A DNA stretch of 64,000 nt from Pseudoxanthomonas daejeonensis (GTDB lineage: Bacteria > Pseudomonadota > Gammaproteobacteria > Xanthomonadales > Xanthomonadaceae): positions 1 to 64,000 of the forward strand of contig NZ_PDWN01000006.1 of assembly GCF_010093205.1 (NCBI RefSeq), read 5' to 3'. The notes under the pieces were generated by a model that was not told the DNA's origin, ran no database searches, and saw only the letters and a list, made by a program, of their open reading frames with translations. This document shows, piece after piece, positions 45,611-53,172 of this stretch. Each line of letters starts with the position of its first letter. Positions within the stretch are counted from its first letter, which is position 1. The position numbers and the translations under genes were made by a program.

Positions 45611-46018
45611 ATGGCGTTCAGTACCGCAGGAAGATCCGGACCACTGGCCGATATCAACGTCACGCCGCTGGTGGATGTGATGCTGGTGCTGCTGATCATC
45701 TTCATCGTGACCGCGCCGATCGTGGCCCGTCCGATCAGCGTGCAGTTGCCGCAACCCTTCGACAGACCGGTCGACAGGCCGGACCCGCCGCCGCCGATCG
45801 AGCTGCGCCTGGATGCGGCCAACCAGCTGACCTGGAACGGTGCGCCGCTCGCCGCCGGCGAACTGAAGGGCCGGATGCAGGCGCAGGCCTGGGCGTACGC
45901 CGGCAACCTGCCTGAACTGCGCATCGCGACCGACGAGAGTGCCGAGTACGACGCCCTGGCGAAGATCCTGGCGACGGCCGAAGCGACCGGCATGCAGCGG
46001 ATCGCATTCGTGCGCTAG
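45611..46018 (+). CDS. exbD: ExbD/TolR-family biopolymer transport protein
   Basis: 135 residues: short cytoplasmic N-terminus, one membrane helix with the essential Asp in INVTPLVDVMLVLLIIFIVTAP, and a periplasmic domain ending EATGMQRIAFVR. Works with an ExbB/TolQ proton channel to energise outer-membrane processes. No exbB, tonB or tolQ lies beside it, so its partner must be encoded elsewhere. GGGAGC precedes the ATG. It may be transcribed with the lipoprotein upstream. Confidence 0.93.
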   Translation: MAFSTAGRSGPLADINVTPLVDVMLVLLIIFIVTAPIVARPISVQLPQPFDRPVDRPDPPPPIELRLDAANQLTWNGAPLAAGELKGRMQAQAWAYAGNLPELRIATDESAEYDALAKILATAEATGMQRIAFVR

Positions 46019-46027
46019 CGGAAGGGA

Positions 46028-46059
46028 CGTGGCCGCCCGCGGGCTGCGGGCGGTCCACG
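46028..46059 (+). terminator. Hairpin terminator after exbD
   Basis: Thirteen base pairs with one bulged T (left arm 46028-46040, right arm 46046-46059, loop GGGCT) begin ten bases after the exbD stop. No T tract follows. Confidence 0.55.
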
Positions 46060-46314
46060 GCGCCGCAACGCGACTGCCCGGCAACACCTCGACAAGCGGG
46101 TGTCGCGCGACGCCGGCCCGCTGCCGGGTCCAGTCGGGAAACAGCGGCTCGCGCCGCACGCCCTGACACCGGCAGCCGCCAGCGCGACCGACTGCGATCG
46201 ATGAGCTCGGCGGGCCCGCGGCCACCGGCCATCACCGATGACGGTACGACCCAGGAGTCCTGCGCCAGCGGCCCGCGGGATCCGTGCAGCCGGCATCCTC
46301 CACGATTGCGGGAT
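46060..46314. other. Remainder of intergenic region between convergent exbD and POT genes
   Basis: The gap between the two stop codons is 296 bases in all; the exbD hairpin takes its first part. In the rest I see no gene, repeat, RNA or clear terminator for the POT transporter. Confidence 0.45.
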
Positions 46315-47691
46315 TCAACCGCTGCGCGGCGACCCGGGCGCCGCGAACAGGCGCTGCAGCGGGCGCAGTGTCAGCAGCGCCAGCACGAACGGCCCCAGCG
46401 CCAGCAGCGCGTGCAGCCAGAAGAAGCGCGCGTGGCTCATCGTTTCCCACCAGGCGGCGAACGCGCCGCTGAGCACGTTGCCCAGGAAGGTGGAGAAGAA
46501 CAGCATGCCCATCATGGTCGAGGTGACCGCGGCCGGTGCGACGCGCGAGAACAGGGCCAGCACCGTGGGCCAGTAGTAGAGGAAACCCAGGGCATTGAGT
46601 GCGAACAGCAGCAGCGGCCACAGCATGTGGATCTGCTGCCCGGCATCGACCCGGCTGGCCGGCAGCAGCATGACCAGTTGGGCCACGGCGGTGATCAGGT
46701 AACCGATGGTGATCTTGCCCAGCTCGCCCGGTTCGCGCCCGCGCGTGGCCTGCCAGCGCCACAGCATCAGCAGGGGCGGCACCAGCAGGATGCAGAACAG
46801 GCCGTCGAAGGAGTTGAACGCGCTGGTCGGCACCGTCCAGCCGAACAGGCCGCGATCGACCGATTCCTCGATCAGCAGGATTCCGGCGATGAATTCCTGG
46901 TTGTAGACCGCCGCCGGCAGCACCGCGACCAGGCTGACCAGCAGCAGGCCTGCGATGACCTTCCACTCGTGCGCCGTCAGTGGCGCGGTGGCGGCATCGC
47001 GCACCCGGGCCACGTCGGGCGGCAGGTGCCTCCGGCCGGCCATGTAGATGCCGATCGCCACCAGCATCATCACGCCGGCGGCGGCAAAACCCACGTGCCA
47101 GCCCCAGTACTGCGCCAGCACCGCGCACACCGCCGGTCCCAGCAGTCCGCCGGCGTTGATGCCCGCCGAAAAGATCACGAACGCGCGCGTGCGCCGCCCT
47201 TCCTCGTGCACCCCGTACAGCTGGCCGACCTGGACGGAGATGTTGCCCTTGAGCAGGCCACTGCCCACGACCAGCAATACCAGCGCGGCCAGGAACGCCG
47301 CCTCGGACGCCATCAGCAGATGGCCCAGCGACATCATCGCCGCACCGAGCAACACCGTGCGGCGCTGGCCCAGCAGGCGGTCGGCCAGCAGGCCGCCGAA
47401 CACCGGGGTGAAATACACCAGGCCCGAGTAGAGCCCGTAGATCTGTGCGGCGAAGGCCTGGTCGGAAAGCGGACCGGTCACCCACTCCACCACCGCGCGG
47501 AACTGCCCCAGGCCGAGCACGCCACCCATGACTTCCGGGGTGAACAGGTGCTGGATCATGTACAGCAGCAACAGGCCGGACATGCCGTAGAAGGAGAAGC
47601 GCTCCCAGGCCTCGGTGAAGGCGAGGTAGGCCAGGCCCTTGGGGTGGCCGAAGAAGCTGTTGTCGTCGCGGGACGCGGGCGCAGGATCCAT
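46315..47691 (-). CDS. POT/PTR-family peptide transporter
   Basis: Proton-coupled uptake of di- and tripeptides across the inner membrane. 458 residues, about 12-14 helices. The family's E-x-x-E-R-F-x-x-Y-G motif is intact (EAWERFSFYGMSG), as is the PTR2 signature region FGGLLADRLLGQRRTVLLGA. An AAGG five bases before the ATG marks the start. It fits functionally with the envelope peptidases in the window, which would supply short peptides, though no operon links them. Confidence 0.93.
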   Translation of the reverse strand: MDPAPASRDDNSFFGHPKGLAYLAFTEAWERFSFYGMSGLLLLYMIQHLFTPEVMGGVLGLGQFRAVVEWVTGPLSDQAFAAQIYGLYSGLVYFTPVFGGLLADRLLGQRRTVLLGAAMMSLGHLLMASEAAFLAALVLLVVGSGLLKGNISVQVGQLYGVHEEGRRTRAFVIFSAGINAGGLLGPAVCAVLAQYWGWHVGFAAAGVMMLVAIGIYMAGRRHLPPDVARVRDAATAPLTAHEWKVIAGLLLVSLVAVLPAAVYNQEFIAGILLIEESVDRGLFGWTVPTSAFNSFDGLFCILLVPPLLMLWRWQATRGREPGELGKITIGYLITAVAQLVMLLPASRVDAGQQIHMLWPLLLFALNALGFLYYWPTVLALFSRVAPAAVTSTMMGMLFFSTFLGNVLSGAFAAWWETMSHARFFWLHALLALGPFVLALLTLRPLQRLFAAPGSPRSG

Positions 47692-48072
47692 TGCGCCTTC
47701 TAGCAGAAAGCGACGCCCGCAGTCTGCCCCCGCCGCGGGTCACCCGTTTGCGTGCCCCGGCGGGAGCACGGTCGACCGTCCTGGCAGGCAATTGCCGCCT
47801 GCCGACCGGCCGGACCGCTTGTTTGCGCATGCGATCTGTTTCTTGGCGTCGGCTCGCACCCTGCATCGACGGCTGCCTCACCGAGAGGCGGAGCGCGTCG
47901 TGCCCGGCACGAAAACACCCGTGCCGACGAACGCATCGGTGGCATGCGTACTTCGACGCCGCTCCGCCTCGCCTCCCGACATGCTTTTCCTGACCGATCG
48001 ACTCCCCGCATGCCGTTCGATGTGCAGAAGGCATGGCACTGCGCCAGGGTCGTCGAGCAGCGGAGGACACGT
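47692..48072. other. Intergenic region between divergent genes
   Basis: 381 bases between the POT transporter and the helical 117-residue protein. Must hold both promoters; no RNA gene, repeat or convincing small gene seen. An in-frame ATG at 48010 upstream of the plus-strand gene lacks a ribosome-binding site. Confidence 0.45.
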
Positions 48073-48426
48073 ATGGACAACAACGAGGCATTCCTCAAAG
48101 TCCGGCTGGGATCGGCGCGGATCGAGTTCAAGGGCGACGCGGCCCTGCTCAAGGGCGGCGTGCTGGACCTGGCCAAGGGCCTGGACAGGCTGCAGATCCC
48201 CAGGGTCGCCGAAAGCGCGAGCGCCCTGGCGCTGGAACTGGATGCAGCACGCGCGCTGCAGGACGAGGCCCGCCAGGCGCTCGATTCCTTGTCCGGGATG
48301 GGCGAGATGGAAAGCCTGCGCCTGCAGATGGCCATGGACCGGATCTCGAAGATGATGAGCACCCTGTCCAATATCCTGAAAGCCAGCAGCGAGACCGCGA
48401 ACGCGATCGTGCGCAACATCAGGTAG
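48073..48426 (+). CDS. Helical protein with beta-hairpin N-terminus, unknown
   Basis: 117 residues, soluble. Residues 7-20 form two strands (FLKVRLGSARIEFKGD), followed by a long amphipathic helical region rich in Ala/Leu (AESASALALELDAARALQDEARQAL; MDRISKMMSTLSNILKASSE), possibly a coiled coil. GGAGG six bases before the ATG gives a strong start. No family recognised. Alone on its transcript as far as can be seen. Confidence 0.65.
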   Translation: MDNNEAFLKVRLGSARIEFKGDAALLKGGVLDLAKGLDRLQIPRVAESASALALELDAARALQDEARQALDSLSGMGEMESLRLQMAMDRISKMMSTLSNILKASSETANAIVRNIR

Positions 48427-48609
48427 CGTCCTTCGCCATCGTGCGCGGCGCGATCGCTGCTGCAACCGCCGGCATCCATCCGCACCGCTGCATCGCTGTC
48501 TCGCTAAACGCACTGCCGCCGCGGCGTGCACGACACGCTGATCGCCGGGTCACGCGCAGATCACCGCACCGGAGCCAGTCTTGTTGCCCATCCATTGCGG
48601 AGATGCGCC

Positions 48610-48825
48610 ATGAACATCCTCAAGACCGCCCTGCTGGGCGTGGCCGGCTGGCTGGCTTACCGGGCCTGGCAGAGCCGGCGCGCGACCCGGCCATCACCCA
48701 CCCTCGGCCTGCGCGATGCCGGCGACACCGCGCCGCCGCACGGTGACCCGCTGCTGGCCGACGTGGATCAGGAAACGGGCTCGCAGCGCATGGCGCAATC
48801 GAGCCGCGGCTTCGGCGACAACTGA
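48610..48825 (+). CDS. Small membrane-anchored protein
   Basis: 71 residues. One hydrophobic segment at the N-terminus (ILKTALLGVAGWLAYRAW), then a basic stretch and an acidic/polar tail (DPLLADVDQETGSQRMAQ). Reads like an inner-membrane anchored small protein with a cytoplasmic tail. Ends 20 bases before xth on the same strand, suggesting co-transcription. No known family. Confidence 0.6.
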   Translation: MNILKTALLGVAGWLAYRAWQSRRATRPSPTLGLRDAGDTAPPHGDPLLADVDQETGSQRMAQSSRGFGDN

Positions 48826-48845
48826 CCGCTTCGACGAGCCCGGAC

Positions 48846-49640
48846 ATGGCGCGCAAGAAGCGGTTGAAGCTGGCCACCTACAACGTCAACGGCATCGGCA
48901 CGCGCCTGCCGCACCTGCTCGAATGGCTGGCCCGGGAACGTCCGGACGTGGTCGCGCTGCAGGAGCTCAAGGCGATCGACGAAGCGTTCCCGGTCGCCGC
49001 CCTGGAAGAAGCCGGCTACGGCGCGATCTGGCAGGGCCAGCGCTCCTGGAACGGCATCGCCCTGCTGGGGCGGGACAGTGTTCCGGTCGAGAGCCGCCGC
49101 GGCCTGCCCGGCGGCGACAGCGACGAACAGAGCCGCTACATCGAAGCCGCCGTCCACGGCATCCTCGTCGCCGGGATCTACCTGCCCAACGGCAACCCGC
49201 AACCGGGGCCCAAGTTCGACTACAAGCTCGAATGGATGGCGCGCCTGGCCAGGCACGCGCGGACCCTGGTCGAGCAGCCTCACCCGGTGGTGATCGCGGG
49301 CGATTTCAACGTCATCCCGACCGACGAGGACGTCTACGACCCGAAAGCCTGGCGCAAGGACGCGCTGATGCAGCCGCAGGTGCGGGAGGCCTTCGGGCGG
49401 CTGCTGGCACAGGGCTGGACCGACAGCCTGCGCCAGGTCCATGGCGACCAGCGGATCTACACGTTCTGGGACTACTTCCGGCAGCACGCCGAGCGCGACC
49501 GCGGCCTGCGCATCGATCACCTGCTGCTCAATCCCGTGCTCGCCCCGCGCCTGCAAGCGGCAGGGGTGGACCGATGGGTGCGGCTCCAGGACAAGGCCAG
49601 CGACCACGCCCCGACGTGGATCGAGGTCGCCGCCGACTGA
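48846..49640 (+). CDS. xth: Exodeoxyribonuclease III (AP endonuclease)
   Basis: Repairs abasic sites and removes 3' blocking groups. 264 residues of the EEP nuclease fold: LATYNVNGI with the metal-proximal Asn, VVALQELK with the catalytic Glu, IYLPNGN, VIAGDFNVIPTDEDVYDP with the Asp-Asn pair, RIDHLL and the terminal SDHAP with the catalytic His. The sequence is of the XthA type (Exo III) rather than a phospholipase-like relative. Follows the small membrane protein gene after 20 bases. Confidence 0.95.
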   Translation: MARKKRLKLATYNVNGIGTRLPHLLEWLARERPDVVALQELKAIDEAFPVAALEEAGYGAIWQGQRSWNGIALLGRDSVPVESRRGLPGGDSDEQSRYIEAAVHGILVAGIYLPNGNPQPGPKFDYKLEWMARLARHARTLVEQPHPVVIAGDFNVIPTDEDVYDPKAWRKDALMQPQVREAFGRLLAQGWTDSLRQVHGDQRIYTFWDYFRQHAERDRGLRIDHLLLNPVLAPRLQAAGVDRWVRLQDKASDHAPTWIEVAAD

Positions 49641-49659
49641 GCGCCGGCATCAACGACAA

Positions 49660-49678
49660 GGCCCCCATTGCGGGGGCC
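49660..49678. terminator. GC hairpin between convergent genes
   Basis: Stem GGCCCCC / GGGGGCC with loop ATTGC, 20 bases after the xth stop and 24 bases beyond the stop of the tiny minus-strand gene. Serves both directions; no T tract. Confidence 0.6.
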
Positions 49679-49701
49679 CTGTGGCATGGCTGGGGAATCG
49701 G

Positions 49702-49791
49702 CTACTCCTCTTCTTCTTCGCCGGGTCCACCCGCCTGGTCGCGCTCCCGCTCCCGCTCCTGCTGGCGCTGTTGCTGGTTCTGGCTGCTCAT
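49702..49791 (-). CDS. 29-residue charged peptide gene
   Basis: A short open frame, ATG at 49791 to TAG at 49702, encoding 29 residues: a Gln/Arg/Glu-rich stretch (NQQQRQQERERERD) and a Glu5 tail. A GAGGAG ribosome-binding site ends nine bases before the ATG, a hairpin (CCCGGCA/TGCCGGG) lies just upstream, TTTACA and TATCGA-like boxes are further up, and a GC hairpin follows the stop. That combination is more than expected by chance. No known family. Confidence 0.45.
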   Translation of the reverse strand: MSSQNQQQRQQERERERDQAGGPGEEEEE

Positions 49792-49988
49792 CTTCTCGGC
49801 TCCTCGCCCGGCACTGTGCCGGGGATCGATAGCCTCCGGCCGCGTGTGTAAAGGGGCCGTCGATTTCCCGTGTGAAAGCCGTCATCCGCCGGCAGCAACG
49901 CCCGCGATACGCCTCGCAGCCGACGGTGAGCCGCCTGTCCCTGCCCCGCCTTGACCGCCGCCGCGGAGGCATGCGCGCCACCCCAAGC

Positions 49989-50399
49989 TCAGCGGGCCAC
50001 GCGCCGCACCACCGCGCAGACCGCCGCCAGGCCCAACGCGGCGCCCCACTGCACCAGCGGCACGAACATGAAGACCAGTCCGCCCTGGGGGTCAATATGG
50101 ATCAGGGCGGCGTCGACATAGACGTAGAGGCCGGACAACGCGATGCCGCATGCGCCGATCGCATAGACCCACGAAGCGATCCGCGCGTGCCGGAACCAGC
50201 GGGCAGCCCACGCGAGCGCGGCCAGCGGCAGGATCGCCCAGAGCATGAACATGCCCAGGCCGACATAGCCGGAGAATTCCTGGTAGGCGTAGTTGTCGCC
50301 CCACGGACGGGCCATGCGGATCGCCAGGGCCACGCTGGCGGCCATGACCAGGCACAGGAACACGCGCAGCGAGAACAGAAGGGGTGCTGGCATCGTCAT
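49989..50399 (-). CDS. Four-helix membrane protein, function unknown
   Basis: 136 residues with four predicted membrane helices (LLFSLRVFLCLVMAASVALAI; GLGMFMLWAILPLAALAWAA; SWVYAIGACGIALSGLYVYV; FMFVPLVQWGAALGLAAVCAVV) and the polar loop RMARPWGDNYAYQEFSGY between the first two. No named family. Start at ATG 50399, with a second ATG two codons later; the upstream extension to 50471 overlaps the promoter of the next gene. Confidence 0.7.
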   Translation of the reverse strand: MTMPAPLLFSLRVFLCLVMAASVALAIRMARPWGDNYAYQEFSGYVGLGMFMLWAILPLAALAWAARWFRHARIASWVYAIGACGIALSGLYVYVDAALIHIDPQGGLVFMFVPLVQWGAALGLAAVCAVVRRVAR

Positions 50400-50581
50400 C
50401 GTCGGAAGCCGTTGCTTGGGCGTTGACTGTAGCGTGGCCCCCGATCCGGGATCTGGAACCGGGTCCGCCATGGCCGTCCAGGCCCGCCGCCCGGTTCGAC
50501 AGGCCCGTCTTCCCTGATGCCACCGCCTACACTAGGCACCGGGCCAACCGACGCTGGCCGCGCGCACTGGGGACCCGAACG

Positions 50582-51253
50582 ATGATTCTCACGCTTACCG
50601 ACCTGATCACGCCCGACGAGCTTGCGCTGATCAAGCAGAAGGTCGCCACGGTCCCGTTCACCGATGGCAAGGCCACGGCGGGCGAGCTGCTGCACAAGGC
50701 CAAGAACAACCAGCAGATCCCCGGCAACCACCCGGTGATGAAGGACATCACCAACATCGTGATGCAGGCGCTGGGCCGATGCGACCCGTTCATGAGCCTG
50801 GCCCAGCCGAGGCGGCTGGCGACGATCCTGGTCAGCCGCTACGAGCCGGGCATGGCCTACGGATCCCACGTGGACGCGCCGATCATGGGCGAGCCCAACC
50901 ACGTCCGCAGCGACGTGTCCTTCACCCTGTTCCTCAACGAGCCCGACACCTACGAAGGCGGCGAACTCGCCTTCGACACCGGCAGCGGCGAGGCCGCGTT
51001 CAAGCTCCCCGCGCGCTCGGCGATCTGCTATCCCACCGGGCAGCTGCACCGCGTGCGACCGGTCGAAAAGGGAGAGCGGCTCGCGGTGGTCGGCTGGATC
51101 CAGAGCCTGGTGCGCGAGCCCGCCATCCGCGAACTGCTGCACGACCTGTCCGAGGCGCGCGAACTGCTCGCCGGGCAGGAAGGCACGGCACGCGCGGTGG
51201 AACTGATCACCAAGTCCTACTCCAACCTGCTGCGGCGCAACGCCGAGCCGTAA
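50582..51253 (+). CDS. PKHD-type Fe(II)/2-oxoglutarate hydroxylase (YbiX/PiuC family)
   Basis: 223 residues. The iron ligands are H-x-D in YGSHVDAPIMG and the distal His in TGQLHRVRPV, with the 2-oxoglutarate-binding Arg in the same segment; VSFTLFLNEPDTYEGGELAFD is the family core strand. Proteins of this group often sit beside TonB-dependent siderophore receptors, but none is here. Start ATG 50582 gives the standard N-terminus ILTLTDLITPDE. Exact substrate not known. Confidence 0.92.
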   Translation: MILTLTDLITPDELALIKQKVATVPFTDGKATAGELLHKAKNNQQIPGNHPVMKDITNIVMQALGRCDPFMSLAQPRRLATILVSRYEPGMAYGSHVDAPIMGEPNHVRSDVSFTLFLNEPDTYEGGELAFDTGSGEAAFKLPARSAICYPTGQLHRVRPVEKGERLAVVGWIQSLVREPAIRELLHDLSEARELLAGQEGTARAVELITKSYSNLLRRNAEP

Positions 51254-51326
51254 CGGGATCGGCGCCTGCAAAAACCGGAAGTCCGGGCCCATGCCTGCGC
51301 CCGGATCGTAGTGGCCGGCCCGTTGC

Positions 51327-52265
51327 CTACTGGCGGGAGCCGGCCGCGGAGCGGCAGTAGTACTCCACCAGCGGGAAGGTCAGTGGCTGCTCGCCGGTGA
51401 GCTGCCACTGCGCCTGCAGCGCGTCGGCACTGGCCTCGATCAGCTTGACCTGCGCGCCGCGCGCGTCCAGCAGGGCCGGGAGCCGGCGAGCGAGCGGACT
51501 CGCCCTGGCCGCGTCCGCCGTGACGATGCACAGCGCCATGCCGGCCGGAAGCGGGGCCTCGGCCATCACCTCTTCGAAGTCTTCGATGCTGTCCTTGTCA
51601 TCGGCATCGTAGAGCTCATCGATGCCGGCACCGGCCTCGGCGAGCCGGTAACGCACGATTTCCGGCTCGAACAGCATCACCATCAGCGGCTCCGCCTCGA
51701 CCGCCCCTGCATCGCAGGTGCGCGGCACGGAGGAAAGAGCGATGGGCCCCGGCGGCCCATCGGTGGCGACGCGCCGGATGGACACCGCGCAGATGCCGTT
51801 GTCGAAGTCGCGGATCATCTCGCCCTCGTAGTCCGCGCCGGGTTCGGGAACGAAGGCGGCGCGTACATCGCGCGCGCAGCGCCAACCCGATGCGCTGGCG
51901 ACCTGGGCCTGCAGCAGGACGGGCTGGCCCGGCACCAGCGGAAATTCCAGGTAGTACGGATTGGCCATCAGCTTGTCGCGCATCGCCAGGTTCCGGGTGG
52001 CCTCGGTCTCGGGGATGCCGATCGTGCTGTTTTCCTGCTTCTTGCCGAACAGGGTCTTGAAGCCGTGCGAAAGCGAGCCTGAGGCCGAAATCTCCTCGTC
52101 GTACTCCTTCTCGCAGCGCGCATTGGTGTACATGGTCAACGAGACGCCGTTCTGGCCGAACAGGCGGATGCGCGCAGGACGCTCCACCGGGGCAAGGACC
52201 TCGTCAGCTGCCGCCGGTGCGCAGAGCAATGCACCCAGCAGGGCGAGGATCGGACGAACGGGCAT
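51327..52265 (-). CDS. Secreted hypothetical protein
   Basis: 312 residues with a signal peptide (PILALLGALLCAPAAADE, cleavage near Ala-Asp). The mature part contains SLTMYTNARCEKEYDEEISASGSLSHGF, a strand-rich middle with cysteines, and an acidic helix (ELYDADDKDSIEDFEEVM). I recognise no family. GGGAG eight bases before the ATG at 52265 favours that start over the ATG at 52280. Envelope location inferred. No operon partner. Confidence 0.7.
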   Translation of the reverse strand: MPVRPILALLGALLCAPAAADEVLAPVERPARIRLFGQNGVSLTMYTNARCEKEYDEEISASGSLSHGFKTLFGKKQENSTIGIPETEATRNLAMRDKLMANPYYLEFPLVPGQPVLLQAQVASASGWRCARDVRAAFVPEPGADYEGEMIRDFDNGICAVSIRRVATDGPPGPIALSSVPRTCDAGAVEAEPLMVMLFEPEIVRYRLAEAGAGIDELYDADDKDSIEDFEEVMAEAPLPAGMALCIVTADAARASPLARRLPALLDARGAQVKLIEASADALQAQWQLTGEQPLTFPLVEYYCRSAAGSRQ

Positions 52266-52683
52266 GCGCGTGACTCCCATGACGAACAGGATGCTGGAGA
52301 AGTGGGTGCGCCCGTCGCGACTCCGGGCCAAGGCCTTCGTGAATCCGACACCCCTGCGGGCGGCGCGCCGCGATACTACAGTGCGCGCCGGCAACGGTGA
52401 AGACTTCAGACCGGGACATGCGCCACGGAACCGCAAGGCGCCAAAGTCTGCGCGCAGTTCGCCGATGCACACACGGGTCCGGAAATTGCGCAGCTGCGTC
52501 GCTGACGCGCGCATCCACCGCGCACTACGACATCCATTGAGCCCAGCGATGGCGAAGCGCCCGCGCCGGCCCCGCGGCGGTTGTCCGGGTGGCGAAGTGC
52601 CGCTTCGATCCGCGGAAGAAGGCTTGAAATCCCTGGTGCCCGGTGCGACGGCACGCGACCGCGTGCCGTCGCCGGGCTGGCTG
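52266..52683. other. Intergenic region with terminator of TIR operon
   Basis: 418 bases between the end of the TIR cassette and the next minus-strand gene. It holds a strong hairpin at 52639-52676: 12 perfect base pairs (GCGACGGCACGC with its complement, loop GACC) plus an outer CCCG/CGGG, starting 7 bases past the stop of the beta-rich gene. The rest should include the promoter of the 312-residue gene; no other feature is seen. Confidence 0.6.
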
Positions 52684-53172
52684 CTAGTTGGTGGAGCTGG
52701 GCTTGTTGACGATCCGCGGATCCAGGCTGATGTAGTAGTTGTTGTGCGTGGGCAGCTCGATCGCGGGCTTGTAGTTGTAGGTGCTGCTGTCGTCGTCGTT
52801 GTCGATGATGGTCAGCTGCTGCGGCGTGGCCGGCGACTGCTGGACCACGAACTCGCTGGCGCTGCCGCCCTGCGGCACGATGATGGTGGCGCCGACGCCG
52901 TGGCGGGTCGCCCATGTCACCGGGGTGACGTAGCCGGTGGACTGCGGCGCCAGGGTGAACACGAAGTCCACGCTGTCGTTGTACCGCGACGGGTCGTAGG
53001 CGGCGGCCTGCTGCATGTCGATGTTGCCCTGGCTGTCGACCACGGTCCCCAGGTTGGCGGGCGTGGAGCCGGTCTGGCTGTAGGTGGCGGAACCACCGAA
53101 GTCGCTTGCGCCGTGCTGCACGCAGTTGAAGACGACGGAGACGTTCACTGTCCGGTTCACGGGCATGGTCAT
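52684..53172 (-). CDS. Beta-rich protein coupled to TIR-TPR gene
   Basis: 162 residues, no signal peptide, beginning MTMPVNRTVNVSVVFN. Strand-rich, with Ser/Thr/Asn/Gln-rich loops, an Asp cluster (IIDNDDDSS) and a closing segment YKPAIELPTHNNYYISLDPRIVNKP that resembles the last strands of small beta-sandwich proteins. I cannot name a family. Its ATG overlaps the TIR gene's stop (ATGA), so it is made in step with the TIR protein and may be its partner, substrate or sensor. A strong hairpin terminator follows. Confidence 0.68.
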   Translation of the reverse strand: MTMPVNRTVNVSVVFNCVQHGASDFGGSATYSQTGSTPANLGTVVDSQGNIDMQQAAAYDPSRYNDSVDFVFTLAPQSTGYVTPVTWATRHGVGATIIVPQGGSASEFVVQQSPATPQQLTIIDNDDDSSTYNYKPAIELPTHNNYYISLDPRIVNKPSSTN

